Notes under the pieces: generated by a model
What the model was told of the DNA's origin: nothing
Databases searched by the model: none
Seen by the model: only the letters and a program-made list of their open reading frames with translations
NCBI GenBank assembly: GCA_946405695.1
Contig: CAMJIA010000085.1
Span: forward strand, 1-5,851
Direction of reading: 5' to 3'
Length of the DNA stretch: 5,851 nt
Source of the DNA: an uncultured Prevotellaceae bacterium
Lineage (GTDB): Bacteria > Bacteroidota > Bacteroidia > Bacteroidales > Bacteroidaceae
Translations under genes and position numbers: made by a program
Part shown: piece after piece, positions 1 to 5,851 of the stretch
Layout: every line of letters starts with the position of its first letter
Position numbering within the stretch: position 1 is the stretch's first letter

Positions 1-278
1 AAGCGCTCACCATCAGGCGAGGTGAAGATAACCTCGTCGTAGTCGCGCTCAGCCTTCAGCGCCGTGATACAGCGGTCAATGGGCTCACACTGCATCACCA
101 TGCCGGCAGAACCACCATAGGGGTAGTCGTCAACACGGCGCCACTTGTCGAGTGTGTAGTCGCGCAGGTTGTGCAGACGAATCTCAGCCAGTCCTTTCTT
201 CTCGGCACGTGCCAGTATTGATTCGTGAACAAAGCCCTCTAGCATTTCGGGCAGTACGGTAATGATATCTATTCGCAT
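1..278 (-). CDS. trmD: tRNA (guanine-N1)-methyltransferase TrmD, N-terminal part (runs off left edge)
   Basis: TrmD is a SPOUT-class enzyme that uses S-adenosylmethionine to methylate N1 of G37, next to the anticodon of tRNAs reading CNN-type codons, which prevents +1 frameshifting. I translated this stretch by hand. It begins [12 protein letters not shown] and carries the conserved segment [15 protein letters not shown] at residues 49-63, followed by CEPI and a region reading [12 protein letters not shown] near the edge. This matches the N-terminal part of TrmD. About 92 codons are present of a family length of roughly 225-255, so the SAM-binding knot and the C-terminal tRNA-binding domain lie outside the window. 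The ATG at 276-278 sits inside the end of the upstream hydrolase gene, a 10-nt overlap in a different frame, and there is no separate promoter space. Expression therefore probably depends on the hydrolase transcript and on coupled translation. No internal stop is seen. Confidence 0.95.
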   Translation of the reverse strand, partial: MRIDIITVLPEMLEGFVHESILARAEKKGLAEIRLHNLRDYTLDKWRRVDDYPYGGSAGMVMQCEPIDRCITALKAERDYDEVIFTSPDGER

Positions 279-1120
279 GCGTAAAACGTTTTAATCTGTT
301 CAATATATTTTTCACCTACTTTGCGTCCTAGTTCATAGACCAGTCGCATCTGTTGCGGGTCGTGGCTCAGGTGACCGATGGGTATCTTCTCGTCAGGACG
401 GATAACCAGACAGCGCCCTTCCTTCTCAGCCGCTGCCACATACTCCAACTGTTTATTGTACATCAAGTGGCGCTCGTCCAGAGCCTTCAGAAAATGTGGA
501 TACTTCCTCAGCGCCAGGCGCATCAGCGGCATCAGTCGGTTGTGCTCCTTCTGGTACCCCATGGGTTGTGTCAGTATCACCACGTTACGGTCATAGCCCT
601 GCTGTTCGTAGTATTCCAAAGGTATCGAGTCGCTCACACCTCCGTCCAGCAGCTTCCAGCCATCAACCTCTACTACCTTTGACGCCAATGGCATCGATGC
701 CGACGCCCTCAGCCACTCTAACTCGTCGTAGTCCACGTGGTCCATCAGGTGATAGACGGCCTTCCCCGTTTCTACGTCCGTACACACCACGGTAAACTCC
801 AGCGGGTTCTCCTCGAAGGCTTTCGTGTCGAAGATGTCGTACTTGTAGGGCACCACGTGGTATCCGAACTCCGCATTGAAGTAGTCGCCACTTTTCACCA
901 ACGACCACCAGCCGCTATACCTGCTGTCCTTAGCAAAACTAGTGTTGTAGCGGATGGCGCGACCTACTTGTCGTGACTTGTAGTTACAGCCGAACGCTGC
1001 TCCTGCCGACACACCAATGAGTCCGTCAGGCTGGACATTATGTTCCATCATGACGTCTGTTACCCCTGCCGTCCATAATCCGCGCATGGCCCCACCTTCC
1101 AGTACCAGTCCTTTTCTCAT
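269..1120 (-). CDS. Patatin-like phospholipase/serine hydrolase (YjjU-like)
   Basis: This is a 283-residue patatin-family acyl hydrolase using a Ser-Asp dyad; members cleave acyl esters of phospholipids or other lipids. All the family landmarks are intact. The oxyanion-hole glycine loop EGGAMRG is at residues 8-14, the nucleophile elbow GVSAG at 36-40 (Ser38), and the DGG motif with catalytic Asp159 at 159-161. RASASMPL at 138-145 is the usual segment before the Asp. The C-terminal part, with [19 protein letters not shown] and YELG, resembles the tail of the YjjU group. There is no signal peptide or membrane helix, so it is probably cytoplasmic or loosely membrane-associated. The substrate cannot be told from sequence. 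The ATG at 1118-1120 lies almost directly behind a strong promoter, and the glycine loop begins only seven residues in, so a later start would destroy the enzyme. The gene ends with TAG inside trmD. Confidence 0.92.
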   Translation of the reverse strand: MRKGLVLEGGAMRGLWTAGVTDVMMEHNVQPDGLIGVSAGAAFGCNYKSRQVGRAIRYNTSFAKDSRYSGWWSLVKSGDYFNAEFGYHVVPYKYDIFDTKAFEENPLEFTVVCTDVETGKAVYHLMDHVDYDELEWLRASASMPLASKVVEVDGWKLLDGGVSDSIPLEYYEQQGYDRNVVILTQPMGYQKEHNRLMPLMRLALRKYPHFLKALDERHLMYNKQLEYVAAAEKEGRCLVIRPDEKIPIGHLSHDPQQMRLVYELGRKVGEKYIEQIKTFYACE

Positions 1121-1129
1121 AATCGTTTA

Positions 1130-1160
1130 CAAAGGTAGTGCAAACCGAGTGAAATGCAAA
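1130..1160 (-). promoter_or_regulatory. Bacteroidetes-type promoter for the patatin-like gene and trmD
   Basis: Read on the minus strand, there is a TTTG at 1157-1160 (the -33 element), a 19-nt spacer and TACCTTTG at 1130-1137, an exact match to the TAnnTTTG -7 element used by the Bacteroidetes primary sigma factor. The 19-nt spacing is the family norm. Transcription should start about 5-8 nt beyond the box, near 1122-1125, while the start codon begins at 1120, so the transcript would have almost no leader. This is the only promoter candidate I see between recQ and trmD, which suggests it drives both downstream genes. Confidence 0.75.
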
Positions 1161-1187
1161 ATAAATCGCAATTTATTATCATTTATT
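1160..1187. repeat. AATAAAT repeats and short palindrome upstream of the patatin-gene promoter
   Basis: Three copies of a 7-mer occur here. AATAAAT at 1160-1166 faces ATTTATT at 1171-1177 as a perfect inverted repeat with a 4-nt loop (CGCA), and a further ATTTATT lies at 1181-1187. The second and third copies start 10 bp apart, and the first and second 11 bp apart, so all three lie on about the same face of the helix. The palindrome touches the -33 element. It could be an operator, an UP-like AT-rich element, or a weak stem behind recQ. The stem is almost pure A/T, which argues against a strong terminator. The rest of the gap (1188-1222) shows nothing recognisable. Confidence 0.4.
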
Positions 1188-1222
1188 GTCAAAAGGTTAC
1201 ATATTATAGATAATGGTTCGCC

Positions 1223-3157
1223 TCATTGACTCAAGGATATAAACCCGTCAGTCATGTGGATGTGCTCTTCGCTAAGCAGTTGGCGAAGGGCTGCATCGAT
1301 GGCTTCCGTGGGGAAGGGAAGACTGTGAAGCTCGCAAGGATGATGGCGCTGACCATCGCGGAGCAATTGGAAAATGGCTTGACTGGCATCGGGCGACTGT
1401 TGATGGGCAATGGTTTGGCCTTGATTGCTGAGACAGACATCGCACTGGCCGCAGTCGTGGGTGTCTTTTTCGCCAAAGTATTCCAACAGCAAGCGTGAAC
1501 GGCAATGGCTGTTGTCCTGCATGTAGCTGAGCATGGCATGGATGCGCTTGCGGTATTGCTCCAGACGTCGCTCGTAGACGTCGGCTGACAGCTGGACATG
1601 TTCTGGGTCTTCGCGTCGCTGCATATAACGGATGGTGGGCACCTGACTGCGTGGGATGTACTGGATGATGCGTTTGTGGGCTAGCGACTTCAGCATCTCG
1701 TGGAGGTCGGCAGGACGCAAGCCACATTGCTGACTGACGAGTGCTTCGTCGATGTATCCGAAGTCGGCAAAGAGTCCACCATAGTTGCGCAGGAGCGTGA
1801 CGATGAGGCGATCTTCGCTGTCTGAGAGGTCGTTGAGACGATAAAGCTCGTGGCGCTCCAACAGGAAGCGCACGCGCGTCTGCAGGTCGGGCGCTGCATC
1901 GTATTCTATATAGCCTGCACGTTGTAGAATTTGCAGGGCGGAATGAACACGCACAGGGAAGTGGTGAAAGCGCTGGCAGAAGACGTCGATGTTAAATTCT
2001 CGGGTGATGCCAAAGCCGTCACCTGTGGCTATCTGGAAGAAGTAAGCCAGGTGTTCATAGACCTGACGAATCTCATCTTTTGGAGGGAAGGTGTCGTCGA
2101 TACGTTTGGCGAGCTTGGCATTGTCGCCATTGTTATAGAGCAGGATGGCCTGAGCTGGTTGTCCATCGCGACCAGCACGACCAGCCTCTTGGAAGTAGGC
2201 CTCGATGGAGTCGGGACAGTCGTAGTGCATGACCAGTCGCACATCGGGCTTGTCGATGCCCATGCCGAAAGCGTTGGTGCAGACGATGATGCGTGTGCGG
2301 TCTTGTTGCCAGTCGCGCTGGCGCTGGTCTTTTACCTCATGCTCTAACCCTGCATGATAGAAGGTGGCGCTAAGACCTGCCTGACAGAGTGCTTGAGCAA
2401 TCTCCTTGGTACGACGACGGCTGCGCACATAGACGATGGCGGAGCCTTGGGTGTGCTGGAAGGTGTGGATGAGTTCCTGCATCTTATCGGGGCTGTCCTT
2501 GACAAGGTAGGTGAGGTTCTTGCGCTCGAAGCTCATTCTGAACACGGAAAAACCGTGTTCCACACTGTGGAATCCGGTTTTCCCGGATTCACCAGAAAGC
2601 TTTTCGCAGATGTCTTCGACAACCTGAGGGGTGGCTGTAGCAGTTAGTGCCAGGATGGGGATGTCGGGCAGGAGCGTGCGGATGTTGGCAATCTCCAAGT
2701 AGCTAGGACGGAAATCGTAGCCCCATTGTGAGATGCAATGTGCCTCGTCAACTGTGATGAACGACACGTGCATGTGGCGCAACTTGGTGATGAAGAGTTC
2801 GCTGGAGAGACGCTCAGGCGACACATAGAGGAACTTAGTGCGTCCCAGGATGCAGTTCTCCAATACGCGGAGGATGTCATCGTGCGACATGCCGCTATAG
2901 ACGGCTGCAGCCAAGATGCCTTTCTGGCGAAGGTGCAGCACCTGGTCTTTCATCAGGGCGATGAGTGGGGTGACAACGATGCACACCCCTTCCAGCGCCA
3001 TAGCGGGCACTTGGAAGGTCAGCGACTTGCCGCCTCCTGTTGGCATGAGACCCAGCGTGTCGCGTCCCAGTCCTATAGACTCGATAATCTGCTGTTGGAT
3101 GCCACGAAAGTCGTCATAGCCCCAATAGTGCTTCAGTATCTCTTTGTAGTTACTCAA
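1223..3157 (-). CDS. recQ: ATP-dependent 3'-5' DNA helicase RecQ (short Bacteroidetes form, no HRDC domain)
   Basis: RecQ is a superfamily-2 helicase that unwinds duplex ends, gaps and forked DNA for recombination repair. The 644-residue protein shows motif 0 (YDDFRGIQQQII, 14-25), Walker A PTGGGKS (39-45, Lys44), DEAH (137-140), the aromatic-rich loop CISQWGYDFRPSY (141-153), LTATAT (171-176), CTNAFGMGID (293-302) and QEAGRAGRDG (323-332). A four-cysteine zinc site lies at Cys552, 569, 572 and 575, after a roughly 200-residue stretch that looks like winged-helix domains. A short C-terminal winged-helix-like tail follows and there is no HRDC domain, an arrangement I know from Bacteroidetes RecQ proteins. 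The start is TTG at 3155-3157: a TGA stands two codons upstream, and the next in-frame ATG is at Met38, inside motif I. The first 8 nt overlap the end of recJ, so the two are co-transcribed. Codons 190-206 coincide with a 51-bp palindromic element that lengthens the interlobe linker. Confidence 0.96.
   Translation of the reverse strand: MSNYKEILKHYWGYDDFRGIQQQIIESIGLGRDTLGLMPTGGGKSLTFQVPAMALEGVCIVVTPLIALMKDQVLHLRQKGILAAAVYSGMSHDDILRVLENCILGRTKFLYVSPERLSSELFITKLRHMHVSFITVDEAHCISQWGYDFRPSYLEIANIRTLLPDIPILALTATATPQVVEDICEKLSGESGKTGFHSVEHGFSVFRMSFERKNLTYLVKDSPDKMQELIHTFQHTQGSAIVYVRSRRRTKEIAQALCQAGLSATFYHAGLEHEVKDQRQRDWQQDRTRIIVCTNAFGMGIDKPDVRLVMHYDCPDSIEAYFQEAGRAGRDGQPAQAILLYNNGDNAKLAKRIDDTFPPKDEIRQVYEHLAYFFQIATGDGFGITREFNIDVFCQRFHHFPVRVHSALQILQRAGYIEYDAAPDLQTRVRFLLERHELYRLNDLSDSEDRLIVTLLRNYGGLFADFGYIDEALVSQQCGLRPADLHEMLKSLAHKRIIQYIPRSQVPTIRYMQRREDPEHVQLSADVYERRLEQYRKRIHAMLSYMQDNSHCRSRLLLEYFGEKDTHDCGQCDVCLSNQGQTIAHQQSPDASQAIFQLLRDGQRHHPCELHSLPFPTEAIDAALRQLLSEEHIHMTDGFISLSQ
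2540..2590. repeat. 51-bp compound palindrome (two inverted hairpins plus central palindrome) inside recQ
   Basis: On the plus strand, GAACACGG (2540-2547) pairs with CCGTGTTC (2553-2560) around a 5-nt loop. GAATCCGG (2570-2577) pairs with CCGGATTC (2583-2590) around a 5-nt loop. TTCCACA (2558-2564) pairs with TGTGGAA (2566-2572) across a single C at 2565, the exact centre of the whole unit. The two 25-nt halves are inverted copies of each other, identical at 20 of 25 positions. The unit is 51 nt, exactly recQ codons 190-206, with no stop in that frame. The conserved Val-Phe before RMSFERKN is encoded by one outer arm. I see no clear direct target-site duplication and no second copy in the window. 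It resembles a REPIN or an in-gene palindromic element, but that identification is inference; what is directly seen is the symmetry. Confidence 0.8.
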
Positions 3158-4895
3158 CGGTCAACTGTCTATCTTCTTCTTCCGATGGACGGATGCCCTC
3201 TATCTGCAGCTGTACCTCGCCACGCTTGTAGGTGTTCTCCTCGATAGTATAGACGATATCGAACGAACGCTTGGACTTGATGTAACGTGCTGCTGACGAT
3301 TGTCCGAAGGCGATACCGTTCATGACTACTGCCGACTTGGAATCGACGAGCTCCAACTTGATATGTTCCTGATGGCGACCTACCACCTTCGATGTGCCAA
3401 AGTCATAGACGTTGCGCGTAATGAAAAGCGGTTTGCTATTACCTGGTCCATGAGGTGCCAGCCTTTTTAACTCATTGAGCAGTCGCTTGTTGATTTGCTG
3501 GAAGTCCAGCTCCATATCGATGTCGAGTGTTTGTTGGGTCTGCTCAGGGAGGATGTGGTGACTGACATACTCCTGGAAACGACGACGGAACTCAGGGATG
3601 TTTTCCTGACGCAGCGTGAGTCCTACGGCATAGGTGTGACCACCGAAGTTCTCCAGCAGGTCGCGACACGACTTGACAGCATCGTAGACGTCGAAGCCTG
3701 CCACAGAACGGGCAGAGCCTGACGCCATACCGTCGATGATGGTTAGTACCACGGTAGGACGGAAATAAAGCTCAGTGAGTCGTGAGGCCACAATGCCCAC
3801 CACACCTTTCTTCCAGCCTTCGTCATAGAGCACGATGGACTGCTGGTGTTGCTGACTCTCTAAGCGTTCCACAATCTCGTTGGCCTCGACAGTCATCTGC
3901 TTGTCAACGTCCTTGCGCTGCTCGTTGTATTCGTTGATGCGCGTAGCCATTGTCAGACTGCGCTGCAGGTCGCGCTCTACGAGCAGGTCTACGGCTTCGC
4001 GTCCGTTCATCATGCGACCAGAGGCGTTGATGCGCGGCCCAATCTTGAAGACGATGTCACTCATGGTGAGCTCACGATTGGTGAGTCCGCAGATCTCGAT
4101 GATAGCCTTCAGACCCGTCGAGGGTGCTTGGTTCAATTGTTTCAGTCCGTGGAAGGCTAGCGTGCGGTTCTCGCCCTCTACAGGTACGAGGTCAGAAGCT
4201 ATGCTGACAGCACAGAAATCGAGTAGGGGAATGAGGCGTGAGAAAGGGATACCGTTGTTCTTGGCAAAGGCCTGCATGAACTTGAAGCCCACACCGCATC
4301 CGCAGAGATGCTTGAAAGGATAGGTGGAGTCGTCGCGCTTCGGATTGAGAATCGCTACGGCAGGAGGCATCACCTCATCGGGCACATGGTGGTCGCAGAT
4401 GATGAAGTCAATGCCTTGCTCCTTGGCATATGCTATCTCCTCGACGGCCTTGATGCCGCAGTCAAGTACGATAATCAGTTTTACCCCTGTCTCTGCGGCA
4501 AAGTCTATTCCTTTCTTACTGACACCATAGCCCTCTTCCTCGCGGTTGGGGATATAGTAGTCAATGTTGGAATAGAACTGCTGCAGGAACTTGTAGACTA
4601 GCGCTACGGCTGTACAGCCGTCGACGTCGTAGTCGCCATACACCATGATACGCTCTTTGCGCCCCATGGCGTCGTTCAGTCTGTCCACTGCCACGTCCAT
4701 GTCGTTCATCAGGAACGGGTCAATCAGCTCGTTCAGCATAGGGCGGAAGAAGCGCTTTGCTGCACTCTCCGTCTTGATGCCACGCTGAATCAGGAGTCCG
4801 GCCATCACGGGACTCATCCCGATCTTCTCGGCCAGCTCGTTAGCTGCTTGCTGTCTGTCTGGTGTCAGTGGTTCGTAATTCCATTTAAATTGCAT
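3150..4895 (-). CDS. recJ: Single-stranded-DNA-specific 5'-3' exonuclease RecJ
   Basis: RecJ is a metal-dependent DHH-family nuclease that degrades single-stranded DNA from the 5' end. It acts with RecQ to resect ends in the RecF pathway and also in mismatch and base-excision repair. The 581-residue protein has the catalytic motifs YGDYDVDG (86-93; Asp88, 90, 92), DCG (145-147, Asp145), DHH (168-170) and SIASDLVPVE (231-240, Asp235). GPRINASGRM is at 286-295. The DHHA1 domain carries GSARS (393-397) and FGGH (417-420), and the last roughly 125 residues fit the RecJ OB fold. Length matches the family and no key residue is missing. The ATG at 4893-4895 follows an A/T-rich leader typical of Bacteroidetes genes, with no Shine-Dalgarno sequence. 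The TAA at 3150-3152 lies inside the first codons of recQ, so the two genes form a tight recJ-recQ unit. Confidence 0.97.
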   Translation of the reverse strand: MQFKWNYEPLTPDRQQAANELAEKIGMSPVMAGLLIQRGIKTESAAKRFFRPMLNELIDPFLMNDMDVAVDRLNDAMGRKERIMVYGDYDVDGCTAVALVYKFLQQFYSNIDYYIPNREEEGYGVSKKGIDFAAETGVKLIIVLDCGIKAVEEIAYAKEQGIDFIICDHHVPDEVMPPAVAILNPKRDDSTYPFKHLCGCGVGFKFMQAFAKNNGIPFSRLIPLLDFCAVSIASDLVPVEGENRTLAFHGLKQLNQAPSTGLKAIIEICGLTNRELTMSDIVFKIGPRINASGRMMNGREAVDLLVERDLQRSLTMATRINEYNEQRKDVDKQMTVEANEIVERLESQQHQQSIVLYDEGWKKGVVGIVASRLTELYFRPTVVLTIIDGMASGSARSVAGFDVYDAVKSCRDLLENFGGHTYAVGLTLRQENIPEFRRRFQEYVSHHILPEQTQQTLDIDMELDFQQINKRLLNELKRLAPHGPGNSKPLFITRNVYDFGTSKVVGRHQEHIKLELVDSKSAVVMNGIAFGQSSAARYIKSKRSFDIVYTIEENTYKRGEVQLQIEGIRPSEEEDRQLTVE

Positions 4896-4930
4896 TTATA
4901 TTTTTATTTATTTTCTTGTCGTAAACAGGG

Positions 4931-4957
4931 GTATCGTATGCCATAGGTACACAATAC
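4931..4957 (-). other. Possible stem-loop in the recJ leader
   Basis: In the minus-strand transcript, GUAUUGU (from 4951-4957) can pair with ACGAUAC (from 4931-4937). This gives seven pairs including one U-G wobble, around a 13-nt loop. It would lie a few bases inside the predicted recJ 5' UTR, about 35 nt before the start codon. The stem is short and could be chance. It does not match any riboswitch class I recognise and is not followed by a U-run, so it is not a terminator. Confidence 0.25.
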
Positions 4958-4962
4958 GCCTT

Positions 4963-4970
4963 CAAAGTTA
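4963..4970 (-). promoter_or_regulatory. Promoter -7 box for recJ-recQ
   Basis: The minus strand reads TAACTTTG here, an exact TAnnTTTG -7 element. Initiation about 5-8 nt downstream would give a leader of roughly 60 nt before the recJ ATG. The -33 element is not convincing. At the expected spacing there is only a GTTCC-like sequence, and a TTTG upstream is just 11 nt from the box. The remainder of the 132-bp gap between buk and recJ is A/T-rich, and I see no clear terminator behind buk. Confidence 0.55.
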
Positions 4971-5027
4971 CGAAGAAAAAACAAATAAATGGAACGAGTG
5001 ACTGATTTTTTAACAGAATTTGAGTTT

Positions 5028-5851
5028 TTAATTGTAGTTCTTGACGTTGCGTTTACCTTGCAACACAGCGAGCGCATTGAGTGCCAGCGCCTGCATCTCG
5101 TCTTCGCCAGGGAAGGTATAGACAGGTGCCAGGAAACCAATACGACGACGCAGTTCGCTGACGATATATTCGGAATGGGCCATGCCGCCTGTGAGCAGGA
5201 TGGCATCAATCTTGCCACAGAGTACAGCAGCTTCTGCAGCAATGTTCTTGGCAACGTGGTAGAGCATCGCATCGACGATGAGTTTGGCATGTTCGTCGCC
5301 GTTCTTGATGCGCTCTTGAATCTCGCGCATGTTGTTGGTACCCAGATGAGCGTTGAGTCCTGCCTTGCCGGCAATGCGCTTCAGCAGCTGTTTCTCAGAG
5401 TATTTGCCACTGAAACAGAGACGGATGAGGTCTGCAGCAGGCAGCGAACCTGCACGTTCTGGCGAGAAGGGACCTTCGCCATCCAACGCGTTGTTGGCAT
5501 CAATGGCGCGACCATGTTCGTGGGCTGCAACAGAGATGCCTCCTCCCAGATGACAGATGATGAGGTTTAGGTCTTCGTACTCCTTGCCAATGCCACGGGC
5601 ATAGCGACGTGCGATGGCGCGCTGGTTGAGGGCGTGCCATATGGCGATACGGGGCATGAGAGGTGAACCGCTGATGCGTGCCAAGGGCGATAATTCGTCA
5701 ACGACACCAGGGTCGGCAATGAACGAGCGACATCCTATCTCTTTTGCTATCTCGTGAGCTATCAGACAGCCGAGATTGCAGGCGTGGTTGTGCATCACGC
5801 AACCATGCAGCGTGTCGTCAATCATTTGTTGGTTTATTTCATAGACACCAC
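5028..5851 (-). CDS. buk: Butyrate kinase, C-terminal part (enters from right edge)
   Basis: Butyrate kinase interconverts acyl phosphate plus ADP with butyrate (or a branched short-chain acid) plus ATP, usually after phosphotransbutyrylase (Ptb). The open frame continues without a stop to the window edge, reading GVYEINQQMIDD before HACNLGCLIA, so the methionine at 5825 is internal and the true start is outside. About 273 residues remain of a family length near 355. Visible hallmarks are ADPGVVDELSPLARISG, the ASKHA phosphate loop HLGGGIS (encoded at 5532-5552), LDGEGPFSPERAGSLP, LCFSGKYSEKQL and the adenosine motif LTGGMAHSEY (from 5225 downward). The missing part holds the first phosphate loop. 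In Bacteroidales such genes often follow ptb, which would lie to the right. The physiological substrate (butyrate, isobutyrate or isovalerate) cannot be read from the sequence. Acetate kinase is a relative, but these motifs fit Buk better. Confidence 0.93.
   Translation of the reverse strand, partial: GVYEINQQMIDDTLHGCVMHNHACNLGCLIAHEIAKEIGCRSFIADPGVVDELSPLARISGSPLMPRIAIWHALNQRAIARRYARGIGKEYEDLNLIICHLGGGISVAAHEHGRAIDANNALDGEGPFSPERAGSLPAADLIRLCFSGKYSEKQLLKRIAGKAGLNAHLGTNNMREIQERIKNGDEHAKLIVDAMLYHVAKNIAAEAAVLCGKIDAILLTGGMAHSEYIVSELRRRIGFLAPVYTFPGEDEMQALALNALAVLQGKRNVKNYN

Noticed and set aside
2570..2602. GESGKTG in RecQ as a second P-loop
   Set aside because: The spacing does not fit GxxxxGK[ST]: the position five residues before Gly192 is Leu187. 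The true Walker A is at residues 39-45, and these codons belong to the palindromic element.
4606..4621. Perfect 16-bp palindrome ACGGCTGTACAGCCGT in recJ
   Set aside because: It lies over the invariant DVDG-CTAV catalytic motif, so the sequence is fixed by protein need. A single palindrome of this size in 5.8 kb is not very improbable, and no second element surrounds it.
5001..5027. Intrinsic terminator behind buk
   Set aside because: There is a run of As on the coding strand and a weak 3-bp CTG/CAG pairing, but no GC-rich stem followed by a T-run.
4904..5374. Minus-strand frame of 156 codons overlapping the end of buk and the gap before recJ
   Set aside because: Most of it is an out-of-frame reading of buk. 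Its tail crosses the recJ promoter box and has no recognisable protein features.
4989..5570. Long plus-strand open frame opposite buk
   Set aside because: It is antisense to a well-conserved kinase, its translation matches no family I know, and it reflects codon bias of the gene beneath it. The same holds for the other plus-strand frames over recJ, recQ and the hydrolase gene.

Overview
The window reads as ordinary chromosome of a Bacteroidales bacterium, most likely from the Prevotella group. The evidence is protein-level similarity to Bacteroidales families as I recall them, two promoter -7 boxes of the Bacteroidetes type (TAnnTTTG), A/T-rich leaders without a Shine-Dalgarno sequence, and roughly balanced GC content. 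All five genes lie on the minus strand, so transcription runs from high to low coordinates.

In transcription order the genes are: the C-terminal three quarters of a butyrate kinase (buk, entering from the right edge); a 132-bp gap with a promoter -7 box and a possible leader stem-loop; recJ (single-strand DNA 5'-3' exonuclease); recQ (3'-5' DNA helicase), which overlaps the recJ stop by 8 nt and starts at TTG; a 102-bp gap with a near-perfect Bacteroidetes promoter and AATAAAT repeats; a patatin-like serine hydrolase; and the first 92 codons of trmD (tRNA m1G37 methyltransferase), which overlaps the hydrolase gene by 10 nt and runs off the left edge.

Functionally, recJ and recQ form a DNA end-processing pair: RecQ unwinds and RecJ degrades the 5' strand, feeding RecF-pathway recombination and stalled-fork repair. 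The hydrolase-trmD pair looks like a second transcription unit, with trmD probably translationally coupled to the hydrolase. buk is a separate metabolic gene.

The most unusual object is a 51-bp compound palindrome inside recQ (2540-2590). It consists of two 8-bp-arm hairpins in inverted orientation, joined by a third central palindrome centred exactly on base 2565. It occupies exactly codons 190-206, in frame, in the linker between the two helicase lobes. The two outer hairpins differ from each other at two stem positions, but both strands have changed so pairing is kept. This looks like a REPIN-like or Rickettsia-palindromic-element-like insertion that was accommodated by a protein-coding gene. 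The rest of the window is well-known housekeeping sequence; no tRNA, rRNA, CRISPR array, insertion sequence or defence system was seen.
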